DNA of 64,000 nucleotides from Micromonospora thermarum (GCF_012034245.1 NZ_JAATEO010000015.1:78953-142952), one strand, 5' to 3'; counted from the first letter of the stretch, positions 52,043 to 61,725 are shown. The notes: generated from the letters alone by a model not told the origin. Translations and numbers: made by a program.

Positions 52043-52444
52043 TCACAGCTCCTCGGGCGGGGCGGACATCACCGGGTGCACCTCGATCGGCATGTTCAGC
52101 GGCCGGCCGCCCGAACCGGGCGCGGTGGAGGTGTGCGCGGCGATCGCCACGGCCCGCTCGGGGCTGTCGACGTCCACGATCCACCAGCCGGCGAGGAACT
52201 CCTTGGTCTCGGCGAACGGCCCCTCGGTGACGACGGGCTCGCCACCGCTGCCGGCCCGGACGATCTTCGCCTGCGCCGGCCCGCCGAGTCCTTCCCCCTG
52301 GACCCACTCACCGTCGGCGACCAGCTTCGCGTTGACCTCCCCCATGAACCGGATGTGCGCGCGGATCTCCTCCGGCGTCCAGGTGTGGATCGGCGGGAAG
52401 TCGGTGCCGGCGGCGCTGAACTGCATGAGCAACATGTACTTCAC
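52043..52444 (-). CDS. YCII-related (DGPF) protein
   Basis: A 133-residue YCII-fold protein: KYMLLMQFSAAGTDF at the start, VQGEGLGGPAQAKIVRAG, VTEGPFAETKEFLAGWWIVDV (positions about 70-95) and P-L-N-M-P-I-E-V-H-P at the end. It is one half of the usual YCII/ECF sigma pair; its partner survives only as a fragment. The start is a GTG at 52444 with GAGGAG upstream. The biochemical role of the family is poorly known. Confidence 0.88.
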   Translation of the reverse strand: MKYMLLMQFSAAGTDFPPIHTWTPEEIRAHIRFMGEVNAKLVADGEWVQGEGLGGPAQAKIVRAGSGGEPVVTEGPFAETKEFLAGWWIVDVDSPERAVAIAAHTSTAPGSGGRPLNMPIEVHPVMSAPPEEL

Positions 52445-52548
52445 GTCTGGCTCCTCGGGTCTCGGGCACCGTCGTCGGTGCTCTCACCCGTAGGTAGAAG
52501 CCGACGCGCCGCCGCTCGACATCCGGCGCGGAAAAATCTCGGGGAAAC

Positions 52549-54759
52549 TCAGTCGAGCGCGGTGACCTCCAGCAGCAGCGCCTGCTCCGGGTGCAGCGCC
52601 GGCACCTGGAGCCCGACCGAGGCGAGCACCGCACCGGTCAGGGTGGCGCCACCGGCGACCAGCCAGCCCGGTTCGGTCATCTGGAGCACCGCCGGTTCGG
52701 GCACGCCCGCGGCCGGGCGGACCGCGTACCGCCGGGTCCGGTCCAGGCCGGGGAGCCGGACCGGGCCCGGCACCTGGGCAACCGAGGTGGCCAGCCGCGC
52801 CACCGCGTACACGGCCCGGGAACCGTCGTGGGCGACCACGCCGTGCGCCCAGACGGCCGGGTCCGGGTGGTCGACCCGGACCACCCGCCCGGCGTGCAGC
52901 AGCGGGCGGAGCCGCTTGTGCAGGGCCACCCAGGCGGCCAGCTCCCGGCGCTCGTCGGCACTGATCGCGCCGATGTCCCACTCGATGCCGTGGTGGCCGA
53001 AGAGCGCGGTCGCCGCCCGGAAGCCCAGGTCGTGGACGCGGTGGGTGGTGTGCGACCGCTCCGGCCCGACGTGGGTGCCGACCAGTTCGGGCGGCAGCAG
53101 CAGCCCGGTCCAGCGCTGGATGGCCAGCCGTTCGAGGGCGTCGTTGCAGTCGCTGGCCCAGACCCGGTCGGTGCGGCGCAGGATCTCCAGGTCGACCCGG
53201 GCGCCGCCGGAGGCGCAGCTCTCGATCTCGACGCGCGGGTGCCGGGCGCGCAGCTCGTCGAGGAGCCGGTAGACCGCGAGGGTCTGCTCGTGCACGCCCG
53301 GCCGGCCGTGGTGGCCGGCCTCGGTGAGGTCCCGGTTGTGGTCCCACTTCAGGTAGCTGATTCCTGGATGCTCGGTGAGCAGGGCGTCGAGCCGTCCGAG
53401 CAGGTAGGCGTACGCCTCCGGGTGGGCGATGTCGAGCACCTGCTGGTGCCGCCACTCCGGCGGCAGCCGGCCGGGCACCGCGAGCACCCACTCGGGGTGG
53501 GCGCGGAACAGGTCCGAGTCGGGGTTGACCATCTCCGGCTCGACCCACAGCCCGAACGCCATCCCGTGGCCGGTCACGTGGTCGACGAGCGGCGTCAGGC
53601 CGTCCGGCCAGACCTCCTCGTCGACGTACCAGTCCCCGAGGCCGGCGTGGTCGTGCCGCCGGCCCCGGAACCAGCCGTCGTCGAGGACGAACCGTTCCAC
53701 CCCGACCTCGGCCGCGCGGTCGGCGAGGGCGCGCAACCGGTCCAGGTCGTGGTCGAAGTAGACCGCCTCCCACACGTTGAGCGTGACCGGCCGGGGCGTT
53801 CGCGGGTGGGTCGGCCGGTCACGCACGTGCCGGTGCAGGGCGTCGCTGAGCCCGTCCAGCCCGGTGTCGGACCAGGCGGCGTAGAGCAGCGGGGTGGCGT
53901 ACTCGGCGCCTGGCGCGAGCACCACCTCGCCGGGAGCCAGCAGCTCGCCGCCACCGAGGATCGAGTCGCCGGTGGGCCGGCGCTCCGCGAAGGTCACGTG
54001 GTCACCGCTCCAGGCGGTGTGCACCGCCCACACCTCGCCGTGCCCGAACCCGAACCCGGGCGTGCCGGCCACCAGCAGCAGCGTGGCGTCGTGGCCGGTG
54101 CGGCCGTGCCGGCCCTCGCGTACCCAGGTGCCCATCGGCCACGGATGCCGCTGCGGGGACCGTTCCCGGCACCACCGGCCGGTCAGGTCGAGCAGTTCGG
54201 TGGCGGCCGCCGGCACCGGCAGCACCGGCGTCAGCTCCCGCAGCTCGTAGCCGGTGGTGCCGTCGTTGCGCAGCCGGTGCCGCACGGTCAGCACGCCGTG
54301 CGGGTCCAGCGCCAGCTCGACGGTGAGGGACAGGCCGGCGGCCGGGTCCGACGCCCGCACGGTCACCCGCGCCGCGCCGGCCCCGTCGTGGTCCCGCTCC
54401 TCGTCGGATACGCGCACCGCCTCCCCGCCCGAAGCCACGCGGCTCGGGTCCGAGGCATCGTCCACGGCGTCGACGCCGTCCAGGCGGAACGCCGTGGACC
54501 AGGCCGCGCCGTCGCGGTGCCCGGCCAGCGCCGGCCGGCCGCTCCATCCGGCGCCCGGCTCCGGCAGCAGGGACAGCACGGTCGGCGCGTCGAAGCTGCT
54601 CGGCACCACCGGCGGTACGGTCGCGGCGACCAGGGTCGCCAGGTCCTCGTCGGCGAGCGGGCCCAGGTCGGCGCCCCAGTGGACCACGCGCGGCAGGCCG
54701 CACCCGCGCGCGTCGAGCACCAGGCTGGTCCGCGCGCGGCGCAGGTGCAGGATCGTCAT
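52549..54759 (-). CDS. Alpha-galactosidase, GH36
   Basis: A 736-residue clan D glycosidase of GH36. The N-terminal beta-supersandwich runs to about residue 320. The TIM barrel has FVLDDGWF, GLWVEPEMVNPDSDL, the nucleophile Asp473 in YLKWDHNR and the acid/base Asp537 in RVWASDCNDA. The size and WEAVYFDHD motif fit bacterial GH36. It removes alpha-1,6-galactose from raffinose-type sugars and galactomannan oligomers. No signal peptide is seen, so it acts on imported sugar. The ATG overlaps the permease stop (ATGA at 54756-54759). Confidence 0.93.
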   Translation of the reverse strand: MTILHLRRARTSLVLDARGCGLPRVVHWGADLGPLADEDLATLVAATVPPVVPSSFDAPTVLSLLPEPGAGWSGRPALAGHRDGAAWSTAFRLDGVDAVDDASDPSRVASGGEAVRVSDEERDHDGAGAARVTVRASDPAAGLSLTVELALDPHGVLTVRHRLRNDGTTGYELRELTPVLPVPAAATELLDLTGRWCRERSPQRHPWPMGTWVREGRHGRTGHDATLLLVAGTPGFGFGHGEVWAVHTAWSGDHVTFAERRPTGDSILGGGELLAPGEVVLAPGAEYATPLLYAAWSDTGLDGLSDALHRHVRDRPTHPRTPRPVTLNVWEAVYFDHDLDRLRALADRAAEVGVERFVLDDGWFRGRRHDHAGLGDWYVDEEVWPDGLTPLVDHVTGHGMAFGLWVEPEMVNPDSDLFRAHPEWVLAVPGRLPPEWRHQQVLDIAHPEAYAYLLGRLDALLTEHPGISYLKWDHNRDLTEAGHHGRPGVHEQTLAVYRLLDELRARHPRVEIESCASGGARVDLEILRRTDRVWASDCNDALERLAIQRWTGLLLPPELVGTHVGPERSHTTHRVHDLGFRAATALFGHHGIEWDIGAISADERRELAAWVALHKRLRPLLHAGRVVRVDHPDPAVWAHGVVAHDGSRAVYAVARLATSVAQVPGPVRLPGLDRTRRYAVRPAAGVPEPAVLQMTEPGWLVAGGATLTGAVLASVGLQVPALHPEQALLLEVTALD

Positions 54760-55670
54760 CCCTTGCTTGCTCCCAGGGTCAGGCCCCGGACGAACTGCTT
54801 CTGCAACAGGAAGAAGATCACCAGGGTCGGGATCGCGACCAGCACCGAGCCGGCCGAGACGAGGTTGTTGTCGGTGAAGAACTCGCCGCGCAGGTTGTTG
54901 AGCGAACTGGTGACCGGGAACTTGTCGCCGGTCCGCATGAGGACGGTGGCCCAGAAGAACTCGTTGTAGATCCAGGTCACCTCCAGCGTCGCCAGGGCCG
55001 CGAGGGCGGGCCGGCACAGCGGCATGGTCACCTGCCAGTACTGCCGCCACACGCTCGCCCCGTCGACCATCGCCGCCTCGTACAGGTCACGGGGGAGCGC
55101 CTTCATGTAGTTGCTCAGCACGAACACGCAGAAGCCGCACTGGAAGGCGACGTTGACCAGGATCAGTCCCCAGTAGCTGTCGTACAGCAGCTCGGAGTCG
55201 CTCATGAACTCCGGCAGCGGCACCTGGGTGAAGAGGCGGAACAGCGGGATCAGCAGGGCCTGCTGGGGCAGCAGGTTCGCCGCGGTGAACAGGCCGAGCA
55301 GGATCAGGTTGGTACGCCAACTGAACCGCGCGATGACGAACGCGACGCACGAGGCGAGGAAGAGCGTCAGCAGCACCGCCGGCACGGTGATGTACACCGA
55401 GTTGAGGAAGTGCTGCCCGAACTCGGCGGTCCGCCACGCGGTGACGTAGTTGTCGAAGGTCCAGCCGCCGAGCGAGACGTAGCCGTTGGCGGCGGTGTAC
55501 TGGTACGAGCGCAGCGAGGTGAGCACGGCCCACAGGATCGGGAACAGCCAGCTCACCGCCACGGCGGCGAGGAAGACGTGCAGCAGCACCCGGGCCGGGC
55601 GCAGCGGCCGGCGGGCCGGGGCCGGCGCGGTGACCTCCTCGCCCCGGCTCATCATCGCGGTGGTGCTCAT
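54756..55670 (-). CDS. ABC sugar transporter permease (MalG type)
   Basis: A 304-residue permease with six helices and the EAA loop LYEAAMVDGASVWRQYWQVT that contacts the ATPase. The ATG at 55670 overlaps the previous permease stop (ATGA). It belongs to the carbohydrate uptake CUT1 group. No ATPase gene is present; actinobacteria often use a shared MsiK-type ATPase encoded elsewhere. Confidence 0.92.
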   Translation of the reverse strand: MSTTAMMSRGEEVTAPAPARRPLRPARVLLHVFLAAVAVSWLFPILWAVLTSLRSYQYTAANGYVSLGGWTFDNYVTAWRTAEFGQHFLNSVYITVPAVLLTLFLASCVAFVIARFSWRTNLILLGLFTAANLLPQQALLIPLFRLFTQVPLPEFMSDSELLYDSYWGLILVNVAFQCGFCVFVLSNYMKALPRDLYEAAMVDGASVWRQYWQVTMPLCRPALAALATLEVTWIYNEFFWATVLMRTGDKFPVTSSLNNLRGEFFTDNNLVSAGSVLVAIPTLVIFFLLQKQFVRGLTLGASKG

Positions 55671-56623
55671 CGCCGGTCCTCCCTCATGACGGTGGCCAGG
55701 TAGACGGTGATGAAGACCAGCGAGACGACCAGCATGATGGTCGCCAGCGCCGAGCCGAAGCCGATCCGGCTGGCCTCGCCGACCACGTTCGCGGTGACCA
55801 GCGCGGAGATCAGCTCCAGACCGTTGCGGCCCTTGTTGATGACCCAGACCAGGTCGAACGCCCGCAGCGACTCGATCACGGTCACCACCAGCACGATGAT
55901 GTTGATCGGGCGCATGACCGGGAAGACCACCCGGAAGAAGGTGCTGGTCTCCGAGGCGCCGTCGACGGCGGCGGCCTCCCGCAGCGACGGGTCCACACCC
56001 TTCAGCCCGGCCAGGTACAGCAGCATGATGTAGCCGACGTGCCGCCACCCGGCCGCGACCAGCACCGCCCAGATGTTGACGTCCGGGTCGCCGTACCAGT
56101 CGACGTCGCTGCCGAAGACGCCGTTGAGCAGGCCCTGGTCGCGCGAGTAGATGAGCTGCCAGACGAAGCCGATCAGCGCGAGGGAGAGCACGACCGGCAG
56201 GTAGAGCGCGGTCTGGTAGAACCGGGTGCCGCGCAGTTCCTTGTCGAGGAGGACGGCCAGGAACATCCCGAACGGGGTGGCCACCACGAAGAGCGCGGCC
56301 AGCCAGAGCAGGTTGTTCTGCACGGCCGGGACGAACGGCGGGTAGATGTTCACCACGTCGGAGTAGTTGCGGCCACCGACGAACTCGATCTCGCTGACCG
56401 GGCCGATGCCGTCCCAGTCGGTGGCCGACAGCGCCACCGTGGCCAGCGCGGGCAGCCAGACGAGGGCGACGACGAGCAGCAGCGGGACGAGCACCATCAG
56501 CGCGATGACCACGCGGTCGGTGCGGGACAGGAGCCGTAGCCGGCGGCCGCGCCCACCGGTGGTGGTGGTCGCGACCGGCGGCGGTACGGCGCGGTCCGCT
56601 TGGACCAGGGGCAGGTCGGACAC
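55667..56623 (-). CDS. ABC sugar transporter permease (MalF/UgpA type)
   Basis: A 318-residue permease with six helices after a polar N-terminus, and an EAA loop (LREAAAVDGASETSTFFRVV). It overlaps the second permease and follows the binding-protein gene by 21 nt. The pair would form the membrane channel for import of a galactose-containing oligosaccharide. Confidence 0.92.
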   Translation of the reverse strand: MSDLPLVQADRAVPPPVATTTTGGRGRRLRLLSRTDRVVIALMVLVPLLLVVALVWLPALATVALSATDWDGIGPVSEIEFVGGRNYSDVVNIYPPFVPAVQNNLLWLAALFVVATPFGMFLAVLLDKELRGTRFYQTALYLPVVLSLALIGFVWQLIYSRDQGLLNGVFGSDVDWYGDPDVNIWAVLVAAGWRHVGYIMLLYLAGLKGVDPSLREAAAVDGASETSTFFRVVFPVMRPINIIVLVVTVIESLRAFDLVWVINKGRNGLELISALVTANVVGEASRIGFGSALATIMLVVSLVFITVYLATVMREDRR

Positions 56624-56644
56624 GATGTCCTCCCCCTTCCGCCG

Positions 56645-57973
56645 TCAGTCGGTGAAGATCGACTTCTTCTGGTTCTCGATGCTGTTCGTGAGCCCGTCGA
56701 TGTCGGTCGGGTCCTTGATGAACTGCTGCAGCGCCGGGATCATCACGGTCGAGGCGAAGTCCGGCCGGGTGTCCCGGTCGAGGAACTGGGCGATCTCGGT
56801 GGCCGAGCCCACCAGCTCGGCGGCCTTCTTCTGGAGCGCGGTGTAGCCGCTGGTGTCCGCCTCGCCGTTGGCGACCAGGGTGCTCGGGTCGTTCTTCACG
56901 GTGATGTCCGCGGCGGCCTTGGAGCCGACGTACTCCAGCAACTTCTTGGCGTTCGCCTCCTCCTTCGGCCGGCGGGCCATCATGTAGCCGTCGATCGGCG
57001 CGTCCAGGGCCTTCGCCCCGATCGACGGGTCGATCTCGGGGAACGTGAAGAAGTCCAGGTCGTCCTGCTCGTCGTTGTTGAACTGCTGGGCGACGAAGAG
57101 GCCGAGCAGGTACATGCCGCTCTTCTTCTGCTGGAGCGACTGGGCCGCCTCCTGCCAGGTGCGGCCGAGGCTGTCCGGCTGGTGCAGCGGCAGCAGGCCC
57201 CGCCAGGTGTCGAAGACCTTCTTCACCTTGTCGGAGGTCCACGCCTCCTTGCCGGCCATCAGGTCGACGTGGAACTGGTAGCCGTTGATCCGCAGGTTGA
57301 GGATGTCGAAGGTGCCCATCGCCGGCCAGCCGTCCTTGTCGGCGAACGCGATCGGGACCAGGCCGTCCTTCTTCATCTCGGCGGAGAGGGCGGTCAGCTC
57401 GTCGAGCGTCTTGGGCACCTGGTAGCCGTTCTGCTGCCACACCGACTTCCGGTAGAAGAGCGCCCACGGGTAGTACGACGAGGGGACGAGGTACTGCTTG
57501 CCGTCGTCGCCGGTGGACGCCTTCTTGAACGCGTCCGACATCCCGGAGAGCTTGCCCCAGACGTCGGAGAGGTCGCCGGCGAGACCGCGTCCGGCGAAGA
57601 ACCGCATCCGGTAGCCGGCGAACCACATGAAGACGTCGTCCGGCTTGCCCTGGAGGTAGTTGTTGATGTTCTCCTGGTAGGTGTTGTGGTCGACGGTGTT
57701 GACCGAGACCTGGAGGCCGGACGAGGTCTGGAAGCCGTCCACGACCTTGGCGATGACCTCCTTCGGCTTCGGGTCGGACTGGTTGGAGCCGAGCGACACC
57801 GTCTTGGAGCCCGAGCCGCCCGAGTCGTCACCGCCGCAGCCGGCGAGCAGGCCGGTGCCGAGCAGCGCGCCGGAGCCGGCGGCGCCCGCGAGCAGCGAGC
57901 GGCGGCGGAGGCCGGCGACCGAGGGGGGTACGAGCCGGGCGAGGTACTCGGCTTGGGATCGGGGACGGGACAT
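56645..57973 (-). CDS. ABC transporter sugar-binding lipoprotein
   Basis: A 442-residue extracellular solute-binding protein of the CUT1 type. It has a signal peptide with twin arginines (GLRRRSLLAGA, residues 21-31) and a lipobox LLAG-Cys46, so Tat export and lipid anchoring are likely. The mature start is Gly/Ser-rich, followed by family segments such as VPSSYYPWALFYRKSVWQQN. GGAGG is 4-6 nt before the ATG at 57973. It is first in the four-gene galactoside operon and probably determines specificity. Confidence 0.92.
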   Translation of the reverse strand: MSRPRSQAEYLARLVPPSVAGLRRRSLLAGAAGSGALLGTGLLAGCGGDDSGGSGSKTVSLGSNQSDPKPKEVIAKVVDGFQTSSGLQVSVNTVDHNTYQENINNYLQGKPDDVFMWFAGYRMRFFAGRGLAGDLSDVWGKLSGMSDAFKKASTGDDGKQYLVPSSYYPWALFYRKSVWQQNGYQVPKTLDELTALSAEMKKDGLVPIAFADKDGWPAMGTFDILNLRINGYQFHVDLMAGKEAWTSDKVKKVFDTWRGLLPLHQPDSLGRTWQEAAQSLQQKKSGMYLLGLFVAQQFNNDEQDDLDFFTFPEIDPSIGAKALDAPIDGYMMARRPKEEANAKKLLEYVGSKAAADITVKNDPSTLVANGEADTSGYTALQKKAAELVGSATEIAQFLDRDTRPDFASTVMIPALQQFIKDPTDIDGLTNSIENQKKSIFTD

Positions 57974-58182
57974 GGTGCCTCCTGCGGATGAGAAGGTGCT
58001 GCGCCCGAGGGCCTCGGCTGGCAGTAACCACCCGTCGTGATCCCACATGTCGATCCACCGTGAACCCACATTGGCGAACACGAACTGCCAGTGGCCGCTC
58101 AAGCTACTCGCCTCCGAGGCGCTGTCAAGAGGGGTGTACCACCCGGATAACCCAGTCGTGACAAGCCTGTTACGAGGTAAAC

Positions 58183-58248
58183 GTTGGAAACTCTGTCGAT
58201 GTTGGAAAGTGTTGACTTGCGGCTCTCCCGGGGGCACCCTCTGCTGTC
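58183..58248 (+). promoter_or_regulatory. Promoter and direct-repeat operator of the galactosidase genes
   Basis: GTTGGAAA occurs at 58183-58190 and 58201-58208, 18 bp apart, just upstream of TTGACT (58212-58217), a 17-nt spacer and CACCCT (58235-58240). The ATG at 58249 is 8 nt after the -10 box, so the mRNA is probably leaderless. The repeats are good candidates for the DeoR-type regulator encoded at 60348, and lie in the gap shared with the divergent transporter operon. Confidence 0.6.
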
Positions 58249-60309
58249 ATGCGGCGGTGGCAGGGTGAGCGAATCTTCTTCGGCGGCGACTACAACCCGG
58301 AGCAGTGGCCCGAGGAGACCTGGGTCGAGGACGTCGCGCTGATGCGCCGCGCCGGCGTCAACCTGGTCTCCGTGGGCATCTTCTCCTGGGCCCTGCTCGA
58401 ACCCGAGCCGGGCCGGTACGAGTTCGGCCGGCTCGACCGGGTGCTGGACCTGCTGCACGACGGCGGCATCGCGGTCGACCTGGCCACCGCCACCGCCAGC
58501 CCGCCACCCTGGCTGGCCCACCGGCACCCGGAGACGCTGCCCCGGCGCGCCGACGGCGCGATCCTCTCGCCGGGCGGCCGGCAGGCGTACTGCCCCAGCT
58601 CGCCGGTGTTCCGGGAGCGGTCGCTCGCCCTGGTCGAGGCGGTCGCCACCCGGTACGCGGACCACCCGGCCGTGGTCATGTGGCACGTCTCCAACGAGTT
58701 GGGGTGCCACAACGTGCACTGCTACTGCGACGTCAGCGCCGAGGCGTTCCGGGAGTGGCTGCGGGACCGCTACGCCACCCTGGACGCGCTCAACGACGCC
58801 TGGGGCACCGCGTTCTGGAGCCAGCGCTACGGGGACTGGGCGCAGGTCAACCCGCCCCGGCTCGCCCCGACCTTCGCCAACCCCACCCAGCAGCTCGACT
58901 TCCTGCGCTTCTCCTCGGAGGAGCAGCGCGCCCAGCTCCGGGCCGAGCGGGCGGTGCTGGCCCGGCTGGTGACCCAGCCGGCCACGACGAACTTCATGAT
59001 CGGCACCGGCATCAAGTACCTGGACTACCACTCGTGGGCGTCCGACGTGGACGTCGTCGCCAACGACCACTACCTGACCGCCGCCGACCCGGAGTCGCAC
59101 GTCGGGCTGGCGCTCGCCGCCGACCACACCCGCGGCGTGGCCGGCGGCGAGCCGTGGCTGCTGATGGAGCACTCCACCAGCGCGGTCAACTGGCAGCCGC
59201 GCAACGTCGCCAAGACCCCCGGGCAGCTGCGGCGCAACAGCCTCGCGCACGTCGCGCGCGGCGCCGACGGGGTGCTGTTCTTCCAGTGGCGGGCGTCGCG
59301 GGCCGGTGCGGAGAAGTTCCACTCCGCGCTCGTGCCGCACGCCGGCCCGGACACCAAGGTGTTCCGCGAGGTGTGCCGGCTCGGCGCCGACCTCGCGGCG
59401 CTGTCGGAGGTGATCGGCAGCCGGGTGGACGCCGAGGTGGCGATCCTGTTCGACTACGAGGCGTGGTGGGGGGTCGAGTTGGATTCCCACCCCAGCGTCG
59501 ACGTCACGTACGCCGACCGGCTCGGGGCGCTCTACGGGTCGTTGTGGCGGGCCGGCATCACCGCGGACGTCGTGCACCCCTCCGCCGACCTGTCCGGCTA
59601 CCGCCTGGTGCTGGTGCCCACCCTGTACCTGGTGCGGGACGCGCACGCCGCCGCGCTGCGCGCCTTCGTCGAGGCGGGCGGGACGGCCCTGGTCACCTAC
59701 TTCAGCGGCATCGTCGACGAGAACGACCACATCCGGCTCGGCGGATATCCCGGTGCGTTCCGCGACCTGCTCGGCGTCCGCGTGGAGGAGTTCTTCCCGC
59801 TACGGACAGGGGAGCGGGTCAACCTGGACGACGGTTCGATCGCCGACGTGTGGACCGAGTGGCTGCACGCCGAGGGCGCCGAGGTGCTCGCCGCGTACGC
59901 CGACGGGCCGCTGCCGGGCGTGCCGGCGGTGACCCGGCACTCGGTCGGCGCGGGCGCCGCCTGGTACGTCGGCACCCGTCTGGACGGCGCGGCGACGGAC
60001 CGCCTCGTGGCGCGGCTGGTCACCGAGGCCGGGGTGCGGCCGCCGGTCGAAGCGCCGCCCGGCGTCGAGGTGGTCCGGCGCCGTGCCGGGGAGCGGAGCT
60101 GGCTGTTCGTCCTCAACCACACCGGCGAGGAGGTCCGGCTCGCTGCCGGCGGCACCGAGCTGCTCGGCGGGGCGTCCTGCGCCGGCGAGCTGACCGTCCC
60201 GCCCGGCGAGGTTGCCGTGGTACGGGAGGACGTACCCGAGGCATCGACGGCCGTTGCCGACGCGGACCCGGCGCCCGACCCGCGGGACCGCGCCGCGGAC
60301 GCGGCCTGA
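58249..60309 (+). CDS. Beta-galactosidase, GH42
   Basis: A 686-residue GH42 enzyme. The N-terminus FFGGDYNPEQWPEETW is diagnostic. Catalytic residues are Glu150 (WHVSNELG, acid/base) and Glu307 (WLLMEHSTS, nucleophile), with zinc-binding Cys residues near 115 and 153-160. The C-terminal trimerisation and beta domains are complete. It lacks a signal peptide, so it cleaves imported beta-galactosides. It is divergent from the alpha-galactosidase/ABC operon and is followed by the regulator; the C-terminal 25 residues are a low-complexity acidic tail. Confidence 0.93.
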   Translation: MRRWQGERIFFGGDYNPEQWPEETWVEDVALMRRAGVNLVSVGIFSWALLEPEPGRYEFGRLDRVLDLLHDGGIAVDLATATASPPPWLAHRHPETLPRRADGAILSPGGRQAYCPSSPVFRERSLALVEAVATRYADHPAVVMWHVSNELGCHNVHCYCDVSAEAFREWLRDRYATLDALNDAWGTAFWSQRYGDWAQVNPPRLAPTFANPTQQLDFLRFSSEEQRAQLRAERAVLARLVTQPATTNFMIGTGIKYLDYHSWASDVDVVANDHYLTAADPESHVGLALAADHTRGVAGGEPWLLMEHSTSAVNWQPRNVAKTPGQLRRNSLAHVARGADGVLFFQWRASRAGAEKFHSALVPHAGPDTKVFREVCRLGADLAALSEVIGSRVDAEVAILFDYEAWWGVELDSHPSVDVTYADRLGALYGSLWRAGITADVVHPSADLSGYRLVLVPTLYLVRDAHAAALRAFVEAGGTALVTYFSGIVDENDHIRLGGYPGAFRDLLGVRVEEFFPLRTGERVNLDDGSIADVWTEWLHAEGAEVLAAYADGPLPGVPAVTRHSVGAGAAWYVGTRLDGAATDRLVARLVTEAGVRPPVEAPPGVEVVRRRAGERSWLFVLNHTGEEVRLAAGGTELLGGASCAGELTVPPGEVAVVREDVPEASTAVADADPAPDPRDRAADAA

Positions 60310-60347
60310 GCTGGTTACTCTTCCCCTCGACGCGCGAAGGAGGTCCG

Positions 60348-61130
60348 ATGCTCGCCCAGCAGCGGCAGACCGCCATCCTCGACCTGATCCGGCAGCGGGG
60401 CGGCGTGCGCGTCAGTCACCTGGTGAGCCGGTTCGGGGTCTCGGACATGACCATCCGGCGCGACCTGGAGGTGCTGGCCGAGCGGGGGCTGGTCGACAAG
60501 GTGCACGGCGGCGCGACGCTGGCCGGCCCGGGATCCGCCGAGGAACCGGGCTTCGCGGCCAAGTCGGTGCGCCAGCAGGCGGAGAAGCGGGCCATCGCCG
60601 AACGGGCCGCGTCGCTCGTCGAGCCCGGCATGGCCATCGCGCTCTCCGCCGGCACCACCACGGCCGCGCTGGCCGCGCTCCTCGCCGACGTCCGTGGGCT
60701 GACCGTGGTGACCAATTCGATCCCCGTCGCCGACGCCCTCTACCAGAACCCGCGCGCCGACCAGACGGTCGTGCTGACCGGCGGCATCCGTACGCCGTCG
60801 GACGCGCTGACCGGGCCGGTCGCCGAGGCCGCCATCGGATCGCTCAACGTGGACCTGCTCTTCCTCGGCGTACACGGGATGAGCCCACGCACCGGTTTCA
60901 CCACCCCGAACCTGCTGGAGGCCGGGGTGAACCGCGCCCTGATCGCCGCGTCCCGGCGGCTGGTGGTGCTCGCCGACCACACCAAGTGGGAGACGATCGG
61001 CATCGCCACCATCGCGCCGCTGGAGGACGCGGACGTGCTGGTCACCGACGCGGGCCTGCCGACCGAGGCGCGCGGCCAGATCGGCGACCAGGTCGGCGAG
61101 CTGATGATCGTGGACCCCGTCCCGCTCTGA
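60348..61130 (+). CDS. DeoR-family transcriptional regulator
   Basis: A 260-residue DeoR repressor: an N-terminal helix-turn-helix (LAQQRQTAILDLIRQRGGVR then VSHLVSRFGVSDMTIRRDLE) and a sugar-phosphate-isomerase-like ligand domain (SAGTTTAALAALL, TNSIPVADAL, GVHGMSPRTGFTTPNLLEA). The effector is expected to be a sugar phosphate, for example from galactose. AAGGAGG is 5 nt before the ATG. It is co-directional with the beta-galactosidase (38 nt gap) and probably controls the locus. Confidence 0.92.
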   Translation: MLAQQRQTAILDLIRQRGGVRVSHLVSRFGVSDMTIRRDLEVLAERGLVDKVHGGATLAGPGSAEEPGFAAKSVRQQAEKRAIAERAASLVEPGMAIALSAGTTTAALAALLADVRGLTVVTNSIPVADALYQNPRADQTVVLTGGIRTPSDALTGPVAEAAIGSLNVDLLFLGVHGMSPRTGFTTPNLLEAGVNRALIAASRRLVVLADHTKWETIGIATIAPLEDADVLVTDAGLPTEARGQIGDQVGELMIVDPVPL

Positions 61131-61132
61131 CC

Positions 61133-61474
61133 TCACGAAGCTCGCGCGGCCGGCTCGCACGGACCGCCGTGGTCGGCCCGGCGGGCACACCGGCTCCGGT
61201 CCGGCATGATCCGGTCGCAGAACACCCAGTGCCGTACGTGCTGGATGTCCTCGGCGGAGACGGTCGTGCCCGCCACCTCGATCCCCGGTACCAGGGCCAC
61301 TGAACGGGCGAACGTGTACGCGAAGCGGAGTGCGTCGGCCAGCACGGGGATCGTCACCGGCAGGTGGATCACGTGGCGTGCCGGGGCGTCGTCCGACCTG
61401 GCGACGGCCTCGACCGCGGCCTGCGGCAGCGGCACGAAGACCACGCCGGGTTGCCGGCGTGCCCCCGGCGTCAC
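61133..61474 (-). CDS. Conserved hypothetical protein with C-terminal Cys cluster
   Basis: A 113-residue protein beginning at GTG 61474, with an N-terminal strand-rich part (VVFVPLPQAAVEAVARSD) and a C-terminal Cys/His/Arg segment (WVFCDRIMPDR, CARRADHGGPC) that could bind a metal. It overlaps the DivIVA-like gene by GTGA (61471-61474), so the two are coupled. No function is known to me. Confidence 0.7.
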   Translation of the reverse strand: MTPGARRQPGVVFVPLPQAAVEAVARSDDAPARHVIHLPVTIPVLADALRFAYTFARSVALVPGIEVAGTTVSAEDIQHVRHWVFCDRIMPDRSRCARRADHGGPCEPAARAS

Positions 61475-61725
61475 GACATCCTCCGCTGCGCCTGGGCGCT
61501 CTGCCAGTCGCGCAGCGCACGCTTGATGCGGATGTTCTCGTCGTTGAGCCGGGCGACGTCCTGGTTCAGGGCAGCCAGTTCGAGTGCGACCCGGTGCAGG
61601 AACTGCCGAACCTCCTGAGGGTCCAGGCCGCGCCGACCAAAGCTGACGGTGGAGAACTGGCGGTCGCGGACGTGACGCGGATGCAGCCGGGGCGGTGCGC
61701 CGCCGTAGACGGTGCCTCGGTTCAT
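61471..61725 (-). CDS. Short DivIVA-like protein
   Basis: An 84-residue protein: a basic N-terminus, then VRDRQFSTVSFGRRGLDPQE followed by a coiled-coil-forming FLHRVALELAALNQDVARLN segment. This is the DivIVA/Wag31 N-terminal pattern shortened to one coil. The ATG at 61725 precedes it. It is coupled to the Cys-cluster protein. A scaffolding role is possible; it is too short to be the polar-growth DivIVA. Confidence 0.75.
   Translation of the reverse strand: MNRGTVYGGAPPRLHPRHVRDRQFSTVSFGRRGLDPQEVRQFLHRVALELAALNQDVARLNDENIRIKRALRDWQSAQAQRRMS

Noticed and set aside
54756..57626. One long minus-strand frame that seems to fuse permease, permease and binding-protein regions
   Set aside because: Only the MalG-type permease part shows real protein character. 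The upstream part is a frame-shifted reading of the other permease and the lipoprotein.
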